Assembly (NCBI RefSeq): GCF_900188115.1 | Contig: NZ_FZNW01000009.1 | Location: 62,001-126,000 of the forward strand | Direction: 5' to 3' | DNA from: Haloechinothrix alba | Lineage (GTDB): Bacteria; Actinomycetota; Actinomycetes; Mycobacteriales; Pseudonocardiaceae | Length of the DNA: 64,000 nt | Shown: piece after piece, positions 8,794-16,667 of the stretch | Numbering within the stretch: position 1 is the first letter of the stretch | Layout of the letters: each line of letters opens with the position of its first letter | Program-made: the position numbers and the translations under genes | The notes under the pieces: model-generated | What the model was told of the DNA's origin: nothing | The model's input: the letters and a program-made list of their open reading frames with translations, nothing else | The model's database searches: none

Positions 8794-9690
8794 GTGATGA
8801 TCGCGGTCGGAATCGCGCTCGCCGTGCTGGGCGCTTTGTGCTTCGCTACCGCCGCCGAGATGCAGCACAATGCGGTTCGCACCGTCGGCGCAGGCGGGCT
8901 GCAGTTGCGCCGGGCGGGCCTGCTGGCACGCGACCCAACTTGGCTGTCCGGTTTGCTGGCACTGGCCGCGGGGGCCGGGCTGCACACACTCGCGCTCGCC
9001 TTCGCGCCGCTCGCGGTTGCGCAGCCGATCGGGGTGCTGGCGCTCGTCGCGTCGGTGCTGCTCGCGGCGTGCCGGCAGCGCCGCACGATACGTGGCGGTG
9101 AGCTGAGCGCGCTGGCGCTGACCGTCGCAGGGGTCACCGGGTTTGTGCTGCTTGCGATGCCGGCTGCGGGCACGATGCCGGACGTGGACGGCGGCACCGT
9201 GCTACGGGCATGCGTGGTGATCGCTGTACTGGTGACCGCCCTGGTTCCGCTCGGTAGGTCGGGCCGGCGTATCGGCCGCTGTCTCGCGTTCGCGACCGCG
9301 GCCGCGGCCTGCTACGCGCTGGTCTCGGTGCTGACCAGGATCGCGACGGTGCAGCTGCGTACCGGCGGCTGGTCCTGGGACCTACTCGGGTCAGCCGCGG
9401 GGGTCGTGCTCGCCGCCGCGCTGGGGGGTTGGCTGATCCAGCACGCCTACGCGGGCGGTTCGCCGGACTTGGTGCTCGCCTGCCTGACCGTCGGCGATCC
9501 GGTCGTGGCGGTCGGGGTCGGCATGACTGTGCTCGGTGAGGCGGTACCTGCCGGTGCGATTCCGGCTGCTGCGCAGGCGGTCTGCGCCGCAGTGGCCGTC
9601 ACCGGAGTCGCCGTGCTCGCCGCGCACCGTTCGACAGACACCTTACTCGAAGACGATCACCGGACCGGGGCCTGGCTCCGGCCACAATAG
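8794..9690 (+). CDS. DMT/NIPA-like multispanning membrane protein
   Basis: About 298 aa with eight to ten hydrophobic helices. The N-terminal helix LAVLGALCFATAAEMQHNAV and the pairing of a PLAVAQPIGVLALVASVLLA half with a VGDPVVAVGVGMTVLGEAVP half indicate the duplicated EamA/DMT fold. The substrate is unknown; related proteins are annotated as DMT or NIPA-like transporters. GTG 8794 has AGGCGAG upstream; ATG 8797 is adjacent. The glycosyltransferase starts 13 nt after its stop, so a link to lipid or glycan export is possible but only inferred. Confidence 0.7.
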   Translation: MMIAVGIALAVLGALCFATAAEMQHNAVRTVGAGGLQLRRAGLLARDPTWLSGLLALAAGAGLHTLALAFAPLAVAQPIGVLALVASVLLAACRQRRTIRGGELSALALTVAGVTGFVLLAMPAAGTMPDVDGGTVLRACVVIAVLVTALVPLGRSGRRIGRCLAFATAAAACYALVSVLTRIATVQLRTGGWSWDLLGSAAGVVLAAALGGWLIQHAYAGGSPDLVLACLTVGDPVVAVGVGMTVLGEAVPAGAIPAAAQAVCAAVAVTGVAVLAAHRSTDTLLEDDHRTGAWLRPQ

Positions 9691-9703
9691 ACAGGAGATC
9701 CCG

Positions 9704-10915
9704 ATGAACGTCACCTTGCCCCAGCAGGTCGCGATCCGCCGACAACGGCGGATCCTGATCGGCGCGGATACCTTCCAGCCTGATGTCAACGGCGCGGCGC
9801 GGTTCGCCGAACGGCTGGCCACGGGGCTCGCCGGGCGCGGGCACGATGTGCACGTGATCTGCCCGAGCACCGATACCAGGTCCCGGACGGAGCTCTTCCA
9901 CGGCGTCATCGTGCATCGGCTCGGGTCGCGCCGAACGCCGTTTCATCCCAGTTTCCGGGTCTGTCCACCCTGGCGTGCGGGCCGCGATCTCGACCGGATC
10001 ATGTCGGAGGTAAACCCCGACGTGGTACATGCGCAATCACACTTCGTTATCGGCAGGGCACTGGTCAACGGCGCTACGGCGCGCGGGATTCCCGCGGTGG
10101 CGACGAACCACTTCATGCCGGAGAACCTGCTCGGCTACCTGCCTCTTCCGCACGCGCTCGGTGCGCGCGCGGCCCGGTGGGCCTGGCGCGATCTCGGCAG
10201 GGTCTACGGCAGAGTGGACGCGGTTACGGCTCCGACACCACGCGCCGTGGCGTTGCTGCGGTCCCACGGTTTCGTGCACGAGGCTCGCGCGGTCTCCTGT
10301 GGCATCGATGCCGAGCGCTACCAGAACAACGGCAACACCATTGCCGGGACGATCCTGTTCGTCGGCAGGCTGGACAAGGAGAAGCGAGTCTGCGAATTGC
10401 TGCGCGCGGTCGGGCTCCTCGCCGATCCGGATATCCGGGTGGAAATCGTCGGTGACGGCGCCTGTCGCGCGCAACTGACCGAGCTTGCCGAGCAACTCGG
10501 CATCGCCGGTTCGGTGCGGTTCCACGGATTCATACCGGAGCAGGACCTGCTCGCCGCGTATGCCAGGGCCGAGGTCTTCTGCATGCCCGGCGTGGCCGAA
10601 CTGCAGAGCATCGCCACGCTCGAAGCGATGTCCGCGGGCAAGCCGGTGGTCGCGGCCGATGCGGTGGCCCTCCCGCACCTCGTGCGAGAGGGGGTCAACG
10701 GCTGGCTGTACCGGCCCGGTGACGTGCATGGACTCGCCGACCGGCTACGGCGGGTGCTGCGCGCGCCCGGTGGTAGTGCGCGGCTCGGCGCCGCTAGCCG
10801 CCTGCTGGCCGGTGAGCACGCGCTCGCCACGACTCTCGACCAGTTCGAAGACGTCTACAGCGAGGTCGTGACTGTGCCGAACGAGTCGATCGCGAGCGCG
10901 AGCACACCCGAATAG
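9704..10915 (+). CDS. GT4-family glycosyltransferase (PimB/MgtA-like)
   Basis: About 403 aa. GT-B retaining glycosyltransferase using a nucleotide-sugar donor. The N-terminal domain starts RILIGADTFQPDVNGAARFA; the linker has DVVHAQSHFVIGRAL and VATNHFMPENLLG; the C-terminal donor domain has FVGRLDKEKRVCELLRA and an EX7E motif in ELQSIATLEAMSAGKPVV. This resembles mannosyltransferases acting on envelope lipids, but the acceptor cannot be told. ATG 9704 is preceded by CAGGAG. Last gene of the accessory trio. Confidence 0.85.
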   Translation: MNVTLPQQVAIRRQRRILIGADTFQPDVNGAARFAERLATGLAGRGHDVHVICPSTDTRSRTELFHGVIVHRLGSRRTPFHPSFRVCPPWRAGRDLDRIMSEVNPDVVHAQSHFVIGRALVNGATARGIPAVATNHFMPENLLGYLPLPHALGARAARWAWRDLGRVYGRVDAVTAPTPRAVALLRSHGFVHEARAVSCGIDAERYQNNGNTIAGTILFVGRLDKEKRVCELLRAVGLLADPDIRVEIVGDGACRAQLTELAEQLGIAGSVRFHGFIPEQDLLAAYARAEVFCMPGVAELQSIATLEAMSAGKPVVAADAVALPHLVREGVNGWLYRPGDVHGLADRLRRVLRAPGGSARLGAASRLLAGEHALATTLDQFEDVYSEVVTVPNESIASASTPE

Positions 10916-11037
10916 GTGCTCGGGCCCGTCGAGGACCGGCACCATCGCCCTGCCCTGCGTTCGAGCCGTGGGCCTGTCCTGCGGCGGAGGGTATTCACTC
11001 GCGGAGCGTAGCCGATCCGTGGGACGATGGTGTCAGC

Positions 11038-12519
11038 ATGGCAGAAGCGACAGACCGTACGACAGGCAACAACCGCGCCGGTGGCGCATCCGATGAACCG
11101 AGTACGCAGCAACGAGGAGGAAACCTGTCCGCAGGTGAGTGGGAGCTGGAGGACCGAGCGGCTCTGCGCCGAGTCGTCGGGTTGTCGACCGAGCTGTCGG
11201 ACATCACCGAGGTCGAGTACCGGCGGTTGCGGCTGGAGAACGTCGTACTCGTCGGGGTCTGGACGGAAGGAACGTCCGCGCAGGCCGAGGAGTCCCTGAA
11301 CGAGCTGGCCCGGCTGGCCCAGACGGCCGGTTCCACGGTGCTCGAAGGGTTCATCCAGCGGCGTGACCGCCCCGACTCTGCCACCTACGTCGGTTCGGGC
11401 AAGGTGCGCGAGCTCGCCGAGACCGTACGCGCCACGGGCGCCGATACCGTCATCGCCGATGGTGAGCTGGCACCCGGGCAGCTGCGACAGCTGGAGGAGA
11501 AGCTCAAGGTCAAGGTGATCGACCGGACGGCACTGATCCTGGACATCTTCGCCCAGCATGCCCGGTCGAAGGAGGGCAAGGCGCAGGTCGAGCTCGCCCA
11601 GCTGCAGTACCTGATCCCCCGGCTGCGGGGCTGGGGTGAGGCGCTGTCCCGGCAGACAGGCGGGCGTGCCGGCGGCGGCTCCGGTGGCGTGGGACTGCGT
11701 GGTCCCGGTGAGACGAAGCTGGAGACCGATCGCAGGCGGATCAGCAAGCGCGTGGCGAAGCTGCGCCGCGAGATCGCCGGGATGAACACGATCCGGCAGA
11801 CCAAGCGTGGCAGGCGTGTCGCCAACGCCGTGCCCAGCGTCGCGATCGTCGGTTACACCAATGCCGGCAAGTCCAGCGTGCTCAACGCGATCACCGGAGC
11901 CGGAGTGCTCGTGCAGGACGAGCTGTTCGCCACACTGGACCCGACCACGCGGCGTGCCGTGACTCCGGACCGCAGGGAGTACACGCTGACCGACACGGTG
12001 GGATTCGTGCGCCACCTCCCGCATCAGCTGGTCGACGCCTTCCGCTCGACCCTGGAGGAGGCTGCCGACGCCGACCTGTTGCTGCACGTCGTCGACGGGG
12101 CGGACGCGGCCCCGGAAGAGCAGGTGCAGGCTGTCCGGGACGTGCTGCGTGGCATCGCCGAGGAACGGGACGAGCCGCTGCCTCCCGAGCTACTCGTGAT
12201 CAACAAGGCGGACGTCGCGGGGGAGGTGGCGCTGGCCCGGCTGGGGCACCTGCTGCCCGATGCCGTGGTGGTCTCGGCCCAGACCGGTGAGGGTGTCGAC
12301 GCCGTGATCTCCGCCGTCGCCGAGAAGCTCCCGCATCCGGAGGTCCTGATCGAGGCACTCGTGCCGTACACACGTGGTGAGCTGGTGGCTCGGGCGCACA
12401 CCGAAGGGGAGGTGCTCGTCGAGGAGCACGTGGCGGCCGGAACACGGCTCAGCGCACGAGTGCATCCCGGGTTGGCGAACGCGCTTCGCGAGTTCTGCAC
12501 CAATGGGGCAGTGGTCTAG
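11038..12519 (+). CDS. hflX: GTPase HflX
   Basis: Ribosome-associated GTPase that splits or rescues 50S/70S particles under stress. 493 aa. The N-terminal HflX domain contains VGVWTEG, EGFIQRRDRPDSATYVGSGK and DGELAPGQLRQLEEKL; the glycine-rich GGRAGGGSGGVGLRGPGETK linker leads to the G domain with G1 GYTNAGKSSVLN, G3 DTVGFVRHLP and G4 NKAD. An unusually polar tail-like N-terminus of about 40 residues precedes the conserved core. ATG 11038 has a GACGAT -10-like element ending 9 nt upstream. Confidence 0.95.
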   Translation: MAEATDRTTGNNRAGGASDEPSTQQRGGNLSAGEWELEDRAALRRVVGLSTELSDITEVEYRRLRLENVVLVGVWTEGTSAQAEESLNELARLAQTAGSTVLEGFIQRRDRPDSATYVGSGKVRELAETVRATGADTVIADGELAPGQLRQLEEKLKVKVIDRTALILDIFAQHARSKEGKAQVELAQLQYLIPRLRGWGEALSRQTGGRAGGGSGGVGLRGPGETKLETDRRRISKRVAKLRREIAGMNTIRQTKRGRRVANAVPSVAIVGYTNAGKSSVLNAITGAGVLVQDELFATLDPTTRRAVTPDRREYTLTDTVGFVRHLPHQLVDAFRSTLEEAADADLLLHVVDGADAAPEEQVQAVRDVLRGIAEERDEPLPPELLVINKADVAGEVALARLGHLLPDAVVVSAQTGEGVDAVISAVAEKLPHPEVLIEALVPYTRGELVARAHTEGEVLVEEHVAAGTRLSARVHPGLANALREFCTNGAVV

Positions 12520-12573
12520 TCGCTGGTCCAGCCGCTGGTCCAGCCGCTGCGAGGACCACGGGGCGGTTCGAGG

Positions 12574-13662
12574 ATGACCGGGCCGTCGCGGTCGACGAGT
12601 GCACGAACGGCACCCTGTCTCGTGGCATGTCTCGCGCTGACCCTGGCACCGCATGGCCCGGCAGCCGCCGAACCCCGCGCCGAGCCGTTGTGCGTCGTCG
12701 ACGACGAACGCCTGCACTCCCTATCGGGGCTGGCCGCGGACGGCCGGCACTGGTACGCGGTCAACGACGGCGGGACGCGGCTCGAGGTCTACGTGCTGGG
12801 GCGGGACTGCCGGGTCCGCGATGTCATCACCGCCGGGACCGATCCCTTCGACGTGGAAGACCTCGCTCGCGCCCCGGACGGGACGTTGTGGCTGTCCGAT
12901 ACCGGGGACAACCGGCGGCAGCGAGACACGGTGGCCCTGCACGAGCTCCGCCCGGACGGAGACGCCACCCTGTACCGGCTCACCTACCCGGACGGGCCGC
13001 ATGATGCCGAGGCGCTCGTGCTCGACCACGAGGGCGTGCCGCATATCGTCACCAAGTCGGTCACCGGCAACGCCGGGGTGTACCGGCCTGGCGACGTGCT
13101 GAGCAGTCCGGGTCCGACACCCCTGGAGAAGGTCGCCACGGTGGCGATCGGATCGACGGACACCCAGGGCGGCCCTGTCGGCACGCTCGGAACCCTGACC
13201 GTGACCGGAGGCGCGACGGGCGCGGACGGCACGGTGGTGGTACTGCGTACGTATACCGACGCGTACCTGTACGCCGCGCCGGACCGCGACGTGGTCGCCG
13301 CGCTGCAGCGGGAACCGGTGCGGGTCCCGCTGCCCGACGAACCGCAGGGTGAGGCCGTGGCCGTCGAGCCGGACGGCACGATGCTGTCCACGAGTGAGGG
13401 AGTGGGTCAGCCGGTCCGTGCCGTGGAGGGTGCAGCCGCGCTGGCGCCGCAGCAACGGGCGTCCGAGCGCTCGAGTCCACCGCCGAGCGGACGGGAGGAT
13501 CCTGCCGAGCCGGGATCCGGGAGCGACACGGCGGTGGAGGACGAGAGCCAGAACCGGAGCTGGGGAGCAGTCGTATCTGCTGTGTCAGCCACGGTGGCCG
13601 CGATGGTCCTGGCCGTGGGGGTGGCCTTGGTACGCCGTCGGCATCGGTCGACTCGCTCGTGA
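12574..13662 (+). CDS. Secreted or membrane-anchored propeller-like protein (Rv2721c-like)
   Basis: About 362 aa. A signal peptide is likely at residues 1-32 (LVACLALTLAPHGPAAAEP). The body has repeated blade-like segments such as HSLSGLAADGRHWYAVNDGG, DVEDLARAPDGTLWLSDTGD, EALVLDHEGVPHIVTKS and PQGEAVAVEPDGTMLSTSEG, suggesting a beta-propeller exposed outside the cell. A low-complexity S/P/E linker follows, then one transmembrane helix near residues 332-352 and a basic RRRHRS end. No catalytic residues are evident. The position between hflX and lexA matches Rv2721c of M. tuberculosis. Just upstream (12520-12549) GCTGGTCCAGCC-type units repeat in tandem. Confidence 0.7.
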   Translation: MTGPSRSTSARTAPCLVACLALTLAPHGPAAAEPRAEPLCVVDDERLHSLSGLAADGRHWYAVNDGGTRLEVYVLGRDCRVRDVITAGTDPFDVEDLARAPDGTLWLSDTGDNRRQRDTVALHELRPDGDATLYRLTYPDGPHDAEALVLDHEGVPHIVTKSVTGNAGVYRPGDVLSSPGPTPLEKVATVAIGSTDTQGGPVGTLGTLTVTGGATGADGTVVVLRTYTDAYLYAAPDRDVVAALQREPVRVPLPDEPQGEAVAVEPDGTMLSTSEGVGQPVRAVEGAAALAPQQRASERSSPPPSGREDPAEPGSGSDTAVEDESQNRSWGAVVSAVSATVAAMVLAVGVALVRRRHRSTRS

Positions 13663-13686
13663 GCCCGCTGCCGGTGGGCTCACGAG
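13656..13686. terminator. Hairpin terminator between convergent genes, overlapping the upstream stop codon
   Basis: Perfect 11-bp stem (CTCGTGAGCCC / GGGCTCACGAG) with a 9-nt loop. It overlaps the stop codon of the propeller-like gene and lies about 50 bp past the lexA stop, so it can serve both strands. Confidence 0.65.
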
Positions 13687-13737
13687 TGTGGCGTGTGCAG
13701 TGCGGCTGAGCCACGCGCGCGGCGTCCGGGCCGCGGA

Positions 13738-14520
13738 TCAGAGCCGGCGGAGTACCGCCACGACCTTGCCGAGCACAGTGGACTCATCGCCGAGGATGGG
13801 GTCATAAGCCTCGTTGTGCGGCAACAGCCAGACGTGACCGTCGGACATCTTGAACGTCTTGACGGTCGCCTCCCCTTCGATCATGGCGGCGACGATGTCG
13901 CCGTTCTCGGCGCTGGGCTGCTTGCGGACGACGACCCAGTCGCCGTCGGTGATGGCAGCGTCGACCATCGAGTCACCCTTGACGCTGAGCAGGAACAGCT
14001 CGCCTTCGCCGACGATCTCGCGGGGCAGCGGGAAGACGTCCTCGACCGACTCCTCGGCGAGCACCGGGCCACCGGCAGCGATCCGGCCGACGAGTGGGAC
14101 GTAGGCGGGTTTGGGAGATGACTCACCCGCGAGGCCGGACTCGTCGGCGTCCGGGGGCGCATCGAGCTCACTCGGGTCCACATCGGCCGGAAACACACCG
14201 ACGGCGCGCGGGCGGTTGGGGTCCCTGCGGAGGTAGCCCTTGCGTTGCAATGCCTGGAGCTGGTGAGCGACCGATGACGTGGACGTCAGCCCGACGGCGT
14301 CCCCGATCTCGCGCACGCTGGGCGGGTAGCCGAGCCGCTTCACCCAGGAGCGGATGACCTCCAGGATCTGACCCTGCCGGATGGTGAGATCGCCCCGCTT
14401 GTCCGCAGGCGGGAACGGGCGCACATTGTCCTCGGTATCCGCCCCGTCGCTTGCCGCGGACCGGCTCGTGTCCGGGTCCGGCCGGCTCGCTGCGGGTTCG
14501 TTCGTGATGTCCCGTGCCAC
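13738..14520 (-). CDS. lexA: SOS transcriptional repressor LexA
   Basis: Represses DNA-damage genes until RecA-stimulated self-cleavage. 260 aa, longer than most because of a polar N-terminal extension of about 40 residues and a D/E/P-rich linker (112-137). The winged helix-turn-helix includes [19 protein letters not shown]. The cleavage bond is Ala149-Gly150 in GRIAAGGP, with Ser184 (GDSMVDA) and Lys221 (ATVKTF) as the catalytic dyad. GTG 14520 was taken as the start. An SOS box and sigma-70-type promoter upstream indicate autoregulation. Divergent from the LysM/ChiZ-like gene. Confidence 0.96.
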   Translation of the reverse strand: MARDITNEPAASRPDPDTSRSAASDGADTEDNVRPFPPADKRGDLTIRQGQILEVIRSWVKRLGYPPSVREIGDAVGLTSTSSVAHQLQALQRKGYLRRDPNRPRAVGVFPADVDPSELDAPPDADESGLAGESSPKPAYVPLVGRIAAGGPVLAEESVEDVFPLPREIVGEGELFLLSVKGDSMVDAAITDGDWVVVRKQPSAENGDIVAAMIEGEATVKTFKMSDGHVWLLPHNEAYDPILGDESTVLGKVVAVLRRL

Positions 14521-14652
14521 CGCGTTGCCTCCATCAGGGTCCTGCCGCCGCCCACTCGTGCCGTCCGAACGGGCCCGAGTACGTCAATGGCGGACCAATG
14601 CGTTGTCCGTGTTACGACTGCTGGCTGTGACGACCGGTTGGCCGCTGTGTCA

Positions 14653-14681
14653 AATCTAGCGCGTACAGCGGGTGACTTCAA
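14653..14681 (-). promoter_or_regulatory. lexA promoter (-35 TTGAAG, 17 bp, -10 TAGATT)
   Basis: On the minus strand TTGAAG (14676-14681) and TAGATT (14653-14658) are separated by exactly 17 bp. The -35 overlaps the SOS box, so LexA binding would block RNA polymerase. Confidence 0.5.
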
Positions 14682-14693
14682 ACAACTGTTCGA
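14678..14693. promoter_or_regulatory. SOS box (LexA operator) upstream of lexA
   Basis: TCAAACAACTGTTCGA differs from the actinobacterial SOS palindrome TCGAAC-N4-GTTCGA at one base of the arms. It overlaps the -35 of the lexA promoter. Confidence 0.7.
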
Positions 14694-15060
14694 GCGACAC
14701 GCCGGTCGAATGGTACGGATATCGGGCAGGTCACCGGGTCCGACCCGGGTGTGATCCGTGCGCCGCGCCGGGCCCGTCGCCGCCGGCCGCCGACCGCCCG
14801 CCGAGCGGGCCGGTCCGGTCGTGCGCCGCCTTCCCGGGCGGCACTGCGCATCAGGATGCCTGGCGTCCGGGTTCCCCTGCGGGTGCGACACGCCGGTGGG
14901 CTGTGCGGCTCGCTCACCGTCGCCGCGTGCCGGGTCGCAGGTGAGTAGCATCCGTCGGTTCTGCTCGCCCGCCTGTTCGACGCGGGTTCGACGATCTCGG
15001 AATGTTCGGAGCTCTCGATTTTGTCGGTAGGGCGTGGTACAAAGTCGCTCAGACGTTCGA
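14694..15060. other. Divergent control region between lexA and the ChiZ-like gene
   Basis: No convincing coding region. It is flanked by an SOS box on each side and holds the promoter region of the ChiZ-like gene; no clean -35/-10 pair was found for that gene. The frame of the ChiZ-like gene stays open back to 15002, but the residues before 15179 do not look conserved. Confidence 0.5.
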
Positions 15061-15076
15061 TAGAACGGGTGTTCGA
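15061..15076. promoter_or_regulatory. SOS box (LexA operator) upstream of the ChiZ-like gene
   Basis: TAGAACGGGTGTTCGA matches TCGAAC-RNRY-GTTCGA with one mismatch (position 2). It lies 103 bp before the ATG of the ChiZ-like gene. Confidence 0.7.
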
Positions 15077-15178
15077 CCTGAGGTGTATCGCCGGAGCACC
15101 CTGCAGACGGGGTCCGCGGGCGAGCTCTCGGCGAGCCGATGGCGAATGCCGCGAACGAGGCGACGAGGAGGGTCCGCG

Positions 15179-15760
15179 ATGCCGGTACTGGCGGGCAGTG
15201 AGGGTGTCGGGCGATCGCCCGGCCCGGACGTCAGCGCGGATGTCGCCGGGTGTGACGCCGGGTGTGACGCCGGGTGTGACGCCGGGTGTGACGCCGGAAC
15301 GGCAGTTCCGGCCGGGTCGCCCCGGGGTGGCTCACGGCGTGACCGGGTGATCGATGTGCGGCGATCCGTGACGGGCTCGCGGCGTCGGCCCGCAGGGCCG
15401 GCAGGGCCGGCACGGCCGGGACTACGGCCGACGGCGTGTCTGGTCCCGCGAGAGGGTAAGAGTTCACGGGAGTCGTGGGTTCTCCTGGGGACCGTCGGCG
15501 TAGCGGTGTGTGCGGTCGTGATCGTGCTCGGTCTCGCGCTCGGTGGCTTGGCCGGGGCCGTGTCGCACGAGGTGCCGGAGCGGACCGGAGTGGTTACCGT
15601 GTCCGACGGCGAGTCGCTGTGGGATCTCGCCCGCCAGCACGCTCCGGACAGCGACCCGCGCGCGGTCGTGGAACGCATTCACCGGCTGAACGAGCTCGAG
15701 GACGGGTCGGGCGTCGCGGCGGGGGCGGTGTTGACCGTGCCGGTGCAGGTGCCGGAGTAG
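15179..15760 (+). CDS. LysM membrane protein, ChiZ/Rv2719c-like SOS-induced cell-division regulator
   Basis: 193 aa. The cytoplasmic N-terminus (about 105 residues) is basic and contains four tandem GCDA units; one transmembrane helix (WVLLGTVGVAVCAVVIVLG) follows, then an external LysM domain from VVTVSDGESLWDLARQHAP to VAAGAVLTVPVQ. In M. tuberculosis the divergent lexA neighbour Rv2719c (ChiZ) has the same single helix and LysM layout and is induced by DNA damage, where it slows division. Here an SOS box lies upstream. ATG 15179 has a GAGGAGG ribosome-binding site. The ChiZ-type role is inferred from context and layout; N-terminal similarity is weak. Confidence 0.75.
   Translation: MPVLAGSEGVGRSPGPDVSADVAGCDAGCDAGCDAGCDAGTAVPAGSPRGGSRRDRVIDVRRSVTGSRRRPAGPAGPARPGLRPTACLVPREGKSSRESWVLLGTVGVAVCAVVIVLGLALGGLAGAVSHEVPERTGVVTVSDGESLWDLARQHAPDSDPRAVVERIHRLNELEDGSGVAAGAVLTVPVQVPE
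15251..15298 (+). repeat. 12-bp tandem repeat, four copies, inside the ChiZ-like gene
   Basis: TGTGACGCCGGG is repeated four times (last copy ends A) and adds four CDAG units, that is four regularly spaced cysteines, to the cytoplasmic N-terminus. Copy number is likely to vary between strains by slippage. Confidence 0.85.
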
Positions 15761-15878
15761 GGTTCTCTGGGCGGTGCGGTCCACGGCGACGGCCGGAAGG
15801 CCCGGGAAGTATCACCCTGTCGGGTCGGTTGCGGGCCATGCGGAACCGATCTATCGTCGACCCCAACATGTAGTAGTT

Positions 15879-15929
15879 ACACTGGTGTAGTTGCTCCACA
15901 GGTTGGGGTACACTGGAAGAGTAGGTGTT
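15879..15929 (+). promoter_or_regulatory. Candidate NrdR-box pair upstream of nrdR-nrdJ
   Basis: ACACTGG occurs at 15879 and again at 15910, exactly 31 bp apart, each within an AT-richer patch containing GTGTAG or GTAGGTGT. NrdR boxes typically come in pairs about three helical turns apart and contain ACAC...GTGT. The individual boxes are imperfect. The remainder of the 290-bp gap 15761-16050 shows no gene. Confidence 0.4.
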
Positions 15930-16050
15930 CACAAGCGCGGTGGGGTATGTCCACCGAGCGTTCGTGTCGGGTCCATGCGGTGGGTGCCGCCCGGGTCGGG
16001 TGGCAGCGTCGGTGGTCGGCGACCATGCGGTGAGAGGCAGGTGTTGCGCA

Positions 16051-16575
16051 GTGCGGTGCCCGTTCTGCAGGAACGCCGACTCCAGAGTGGTCGACTCGCG
16101 TGAGGTGGACGAGGGACAGGCGATCAGACGCCGCCGGTCGTGCTCGGCGTGCGGGCGGCGGTTCACGACCTCCGAGACCATGGTGCTCGCCGTGGTCAAG
16201 AAGTCGGGGGTCACCGAGCAGTTCAGCAGGGACAAGGTCGTGACCGGCGTGCGGCGCGCGTGCCAGGGGCGTCCGGTCGACGAGGACGACATCCAACAGC
16301 TGGCGCACCGGGTCGAGGAATCGATCCGTTCGGCGGGCGCCGCGGAGATACCGAGCCATGAGGTCGGTCTGGCGATCCTTGGGCCGCTCCGGGACCTCGA
16401 CAGCGTGGCGTACCTCCGGTTCGCCAGTGTCTACCGCGCCTTCTCTTCGATCGAGGACTTCGAGAAGGAGATCGCGGGGTTGCGGGAGGCCATCGGGGGC
16501 ACCGGCGGTGCTGCCGAGACCACTGATACCGCCGATGCCGCGGATGCGGCCGACGCGGGCGGGCGTGCCGACTGA
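16051..16575 (+). CDS. nrdR: Transcriptional repressor NrdR
   Basis: ATP/dATP-sensing repressor of ribonucleotide reductase genes. 174 aa. The N-terminal zinc ribbon has CPFC (residues 3-6) and CSAC, followed by GRRFTTSE and an ATP-cone ([19 protein letters not shown] to [14 protein letters not shown]). The C-terminus carries a low-complexity [12 protein letters not shown] tail. GTG 16051 places the zinc ribbon at the very N-terminus, as in all NrdR proteins; the frame is open further 5' but without conserved residues. It directly precedes nrdJ. Confidence 0.95.
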   Translation: MRCPFCRNADSRVVDSREVDEGQAIRRRRSCSACGRRFTTSETMVLAVVKKSGVTEQFSRDKVVTGVRRACQGRPVDEDDIQQLAHRVEESIRSAGAAEIPSHEVGLAILGPLRDLDSVAYLRFASVYRAFSSIEDFEKEIAGLREAIGGTGGAAETTDTADAADAADAGGRAD

Positions 16576-16667
16576 CCGGTATCGCAGCAAACCAGGACGA
16601 GACAGTTCGCAAAGTTCGTGAGAGGTGTCGGGACCGAGCGTCCGGACGCCGGAGTGAGGGAGAAGTG

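Noticed and set aside
15251-15298. CRISPR-like repeat
   Set aside because: Units are only 12 bp, contiguous without spacers, and lie in a coding frame.
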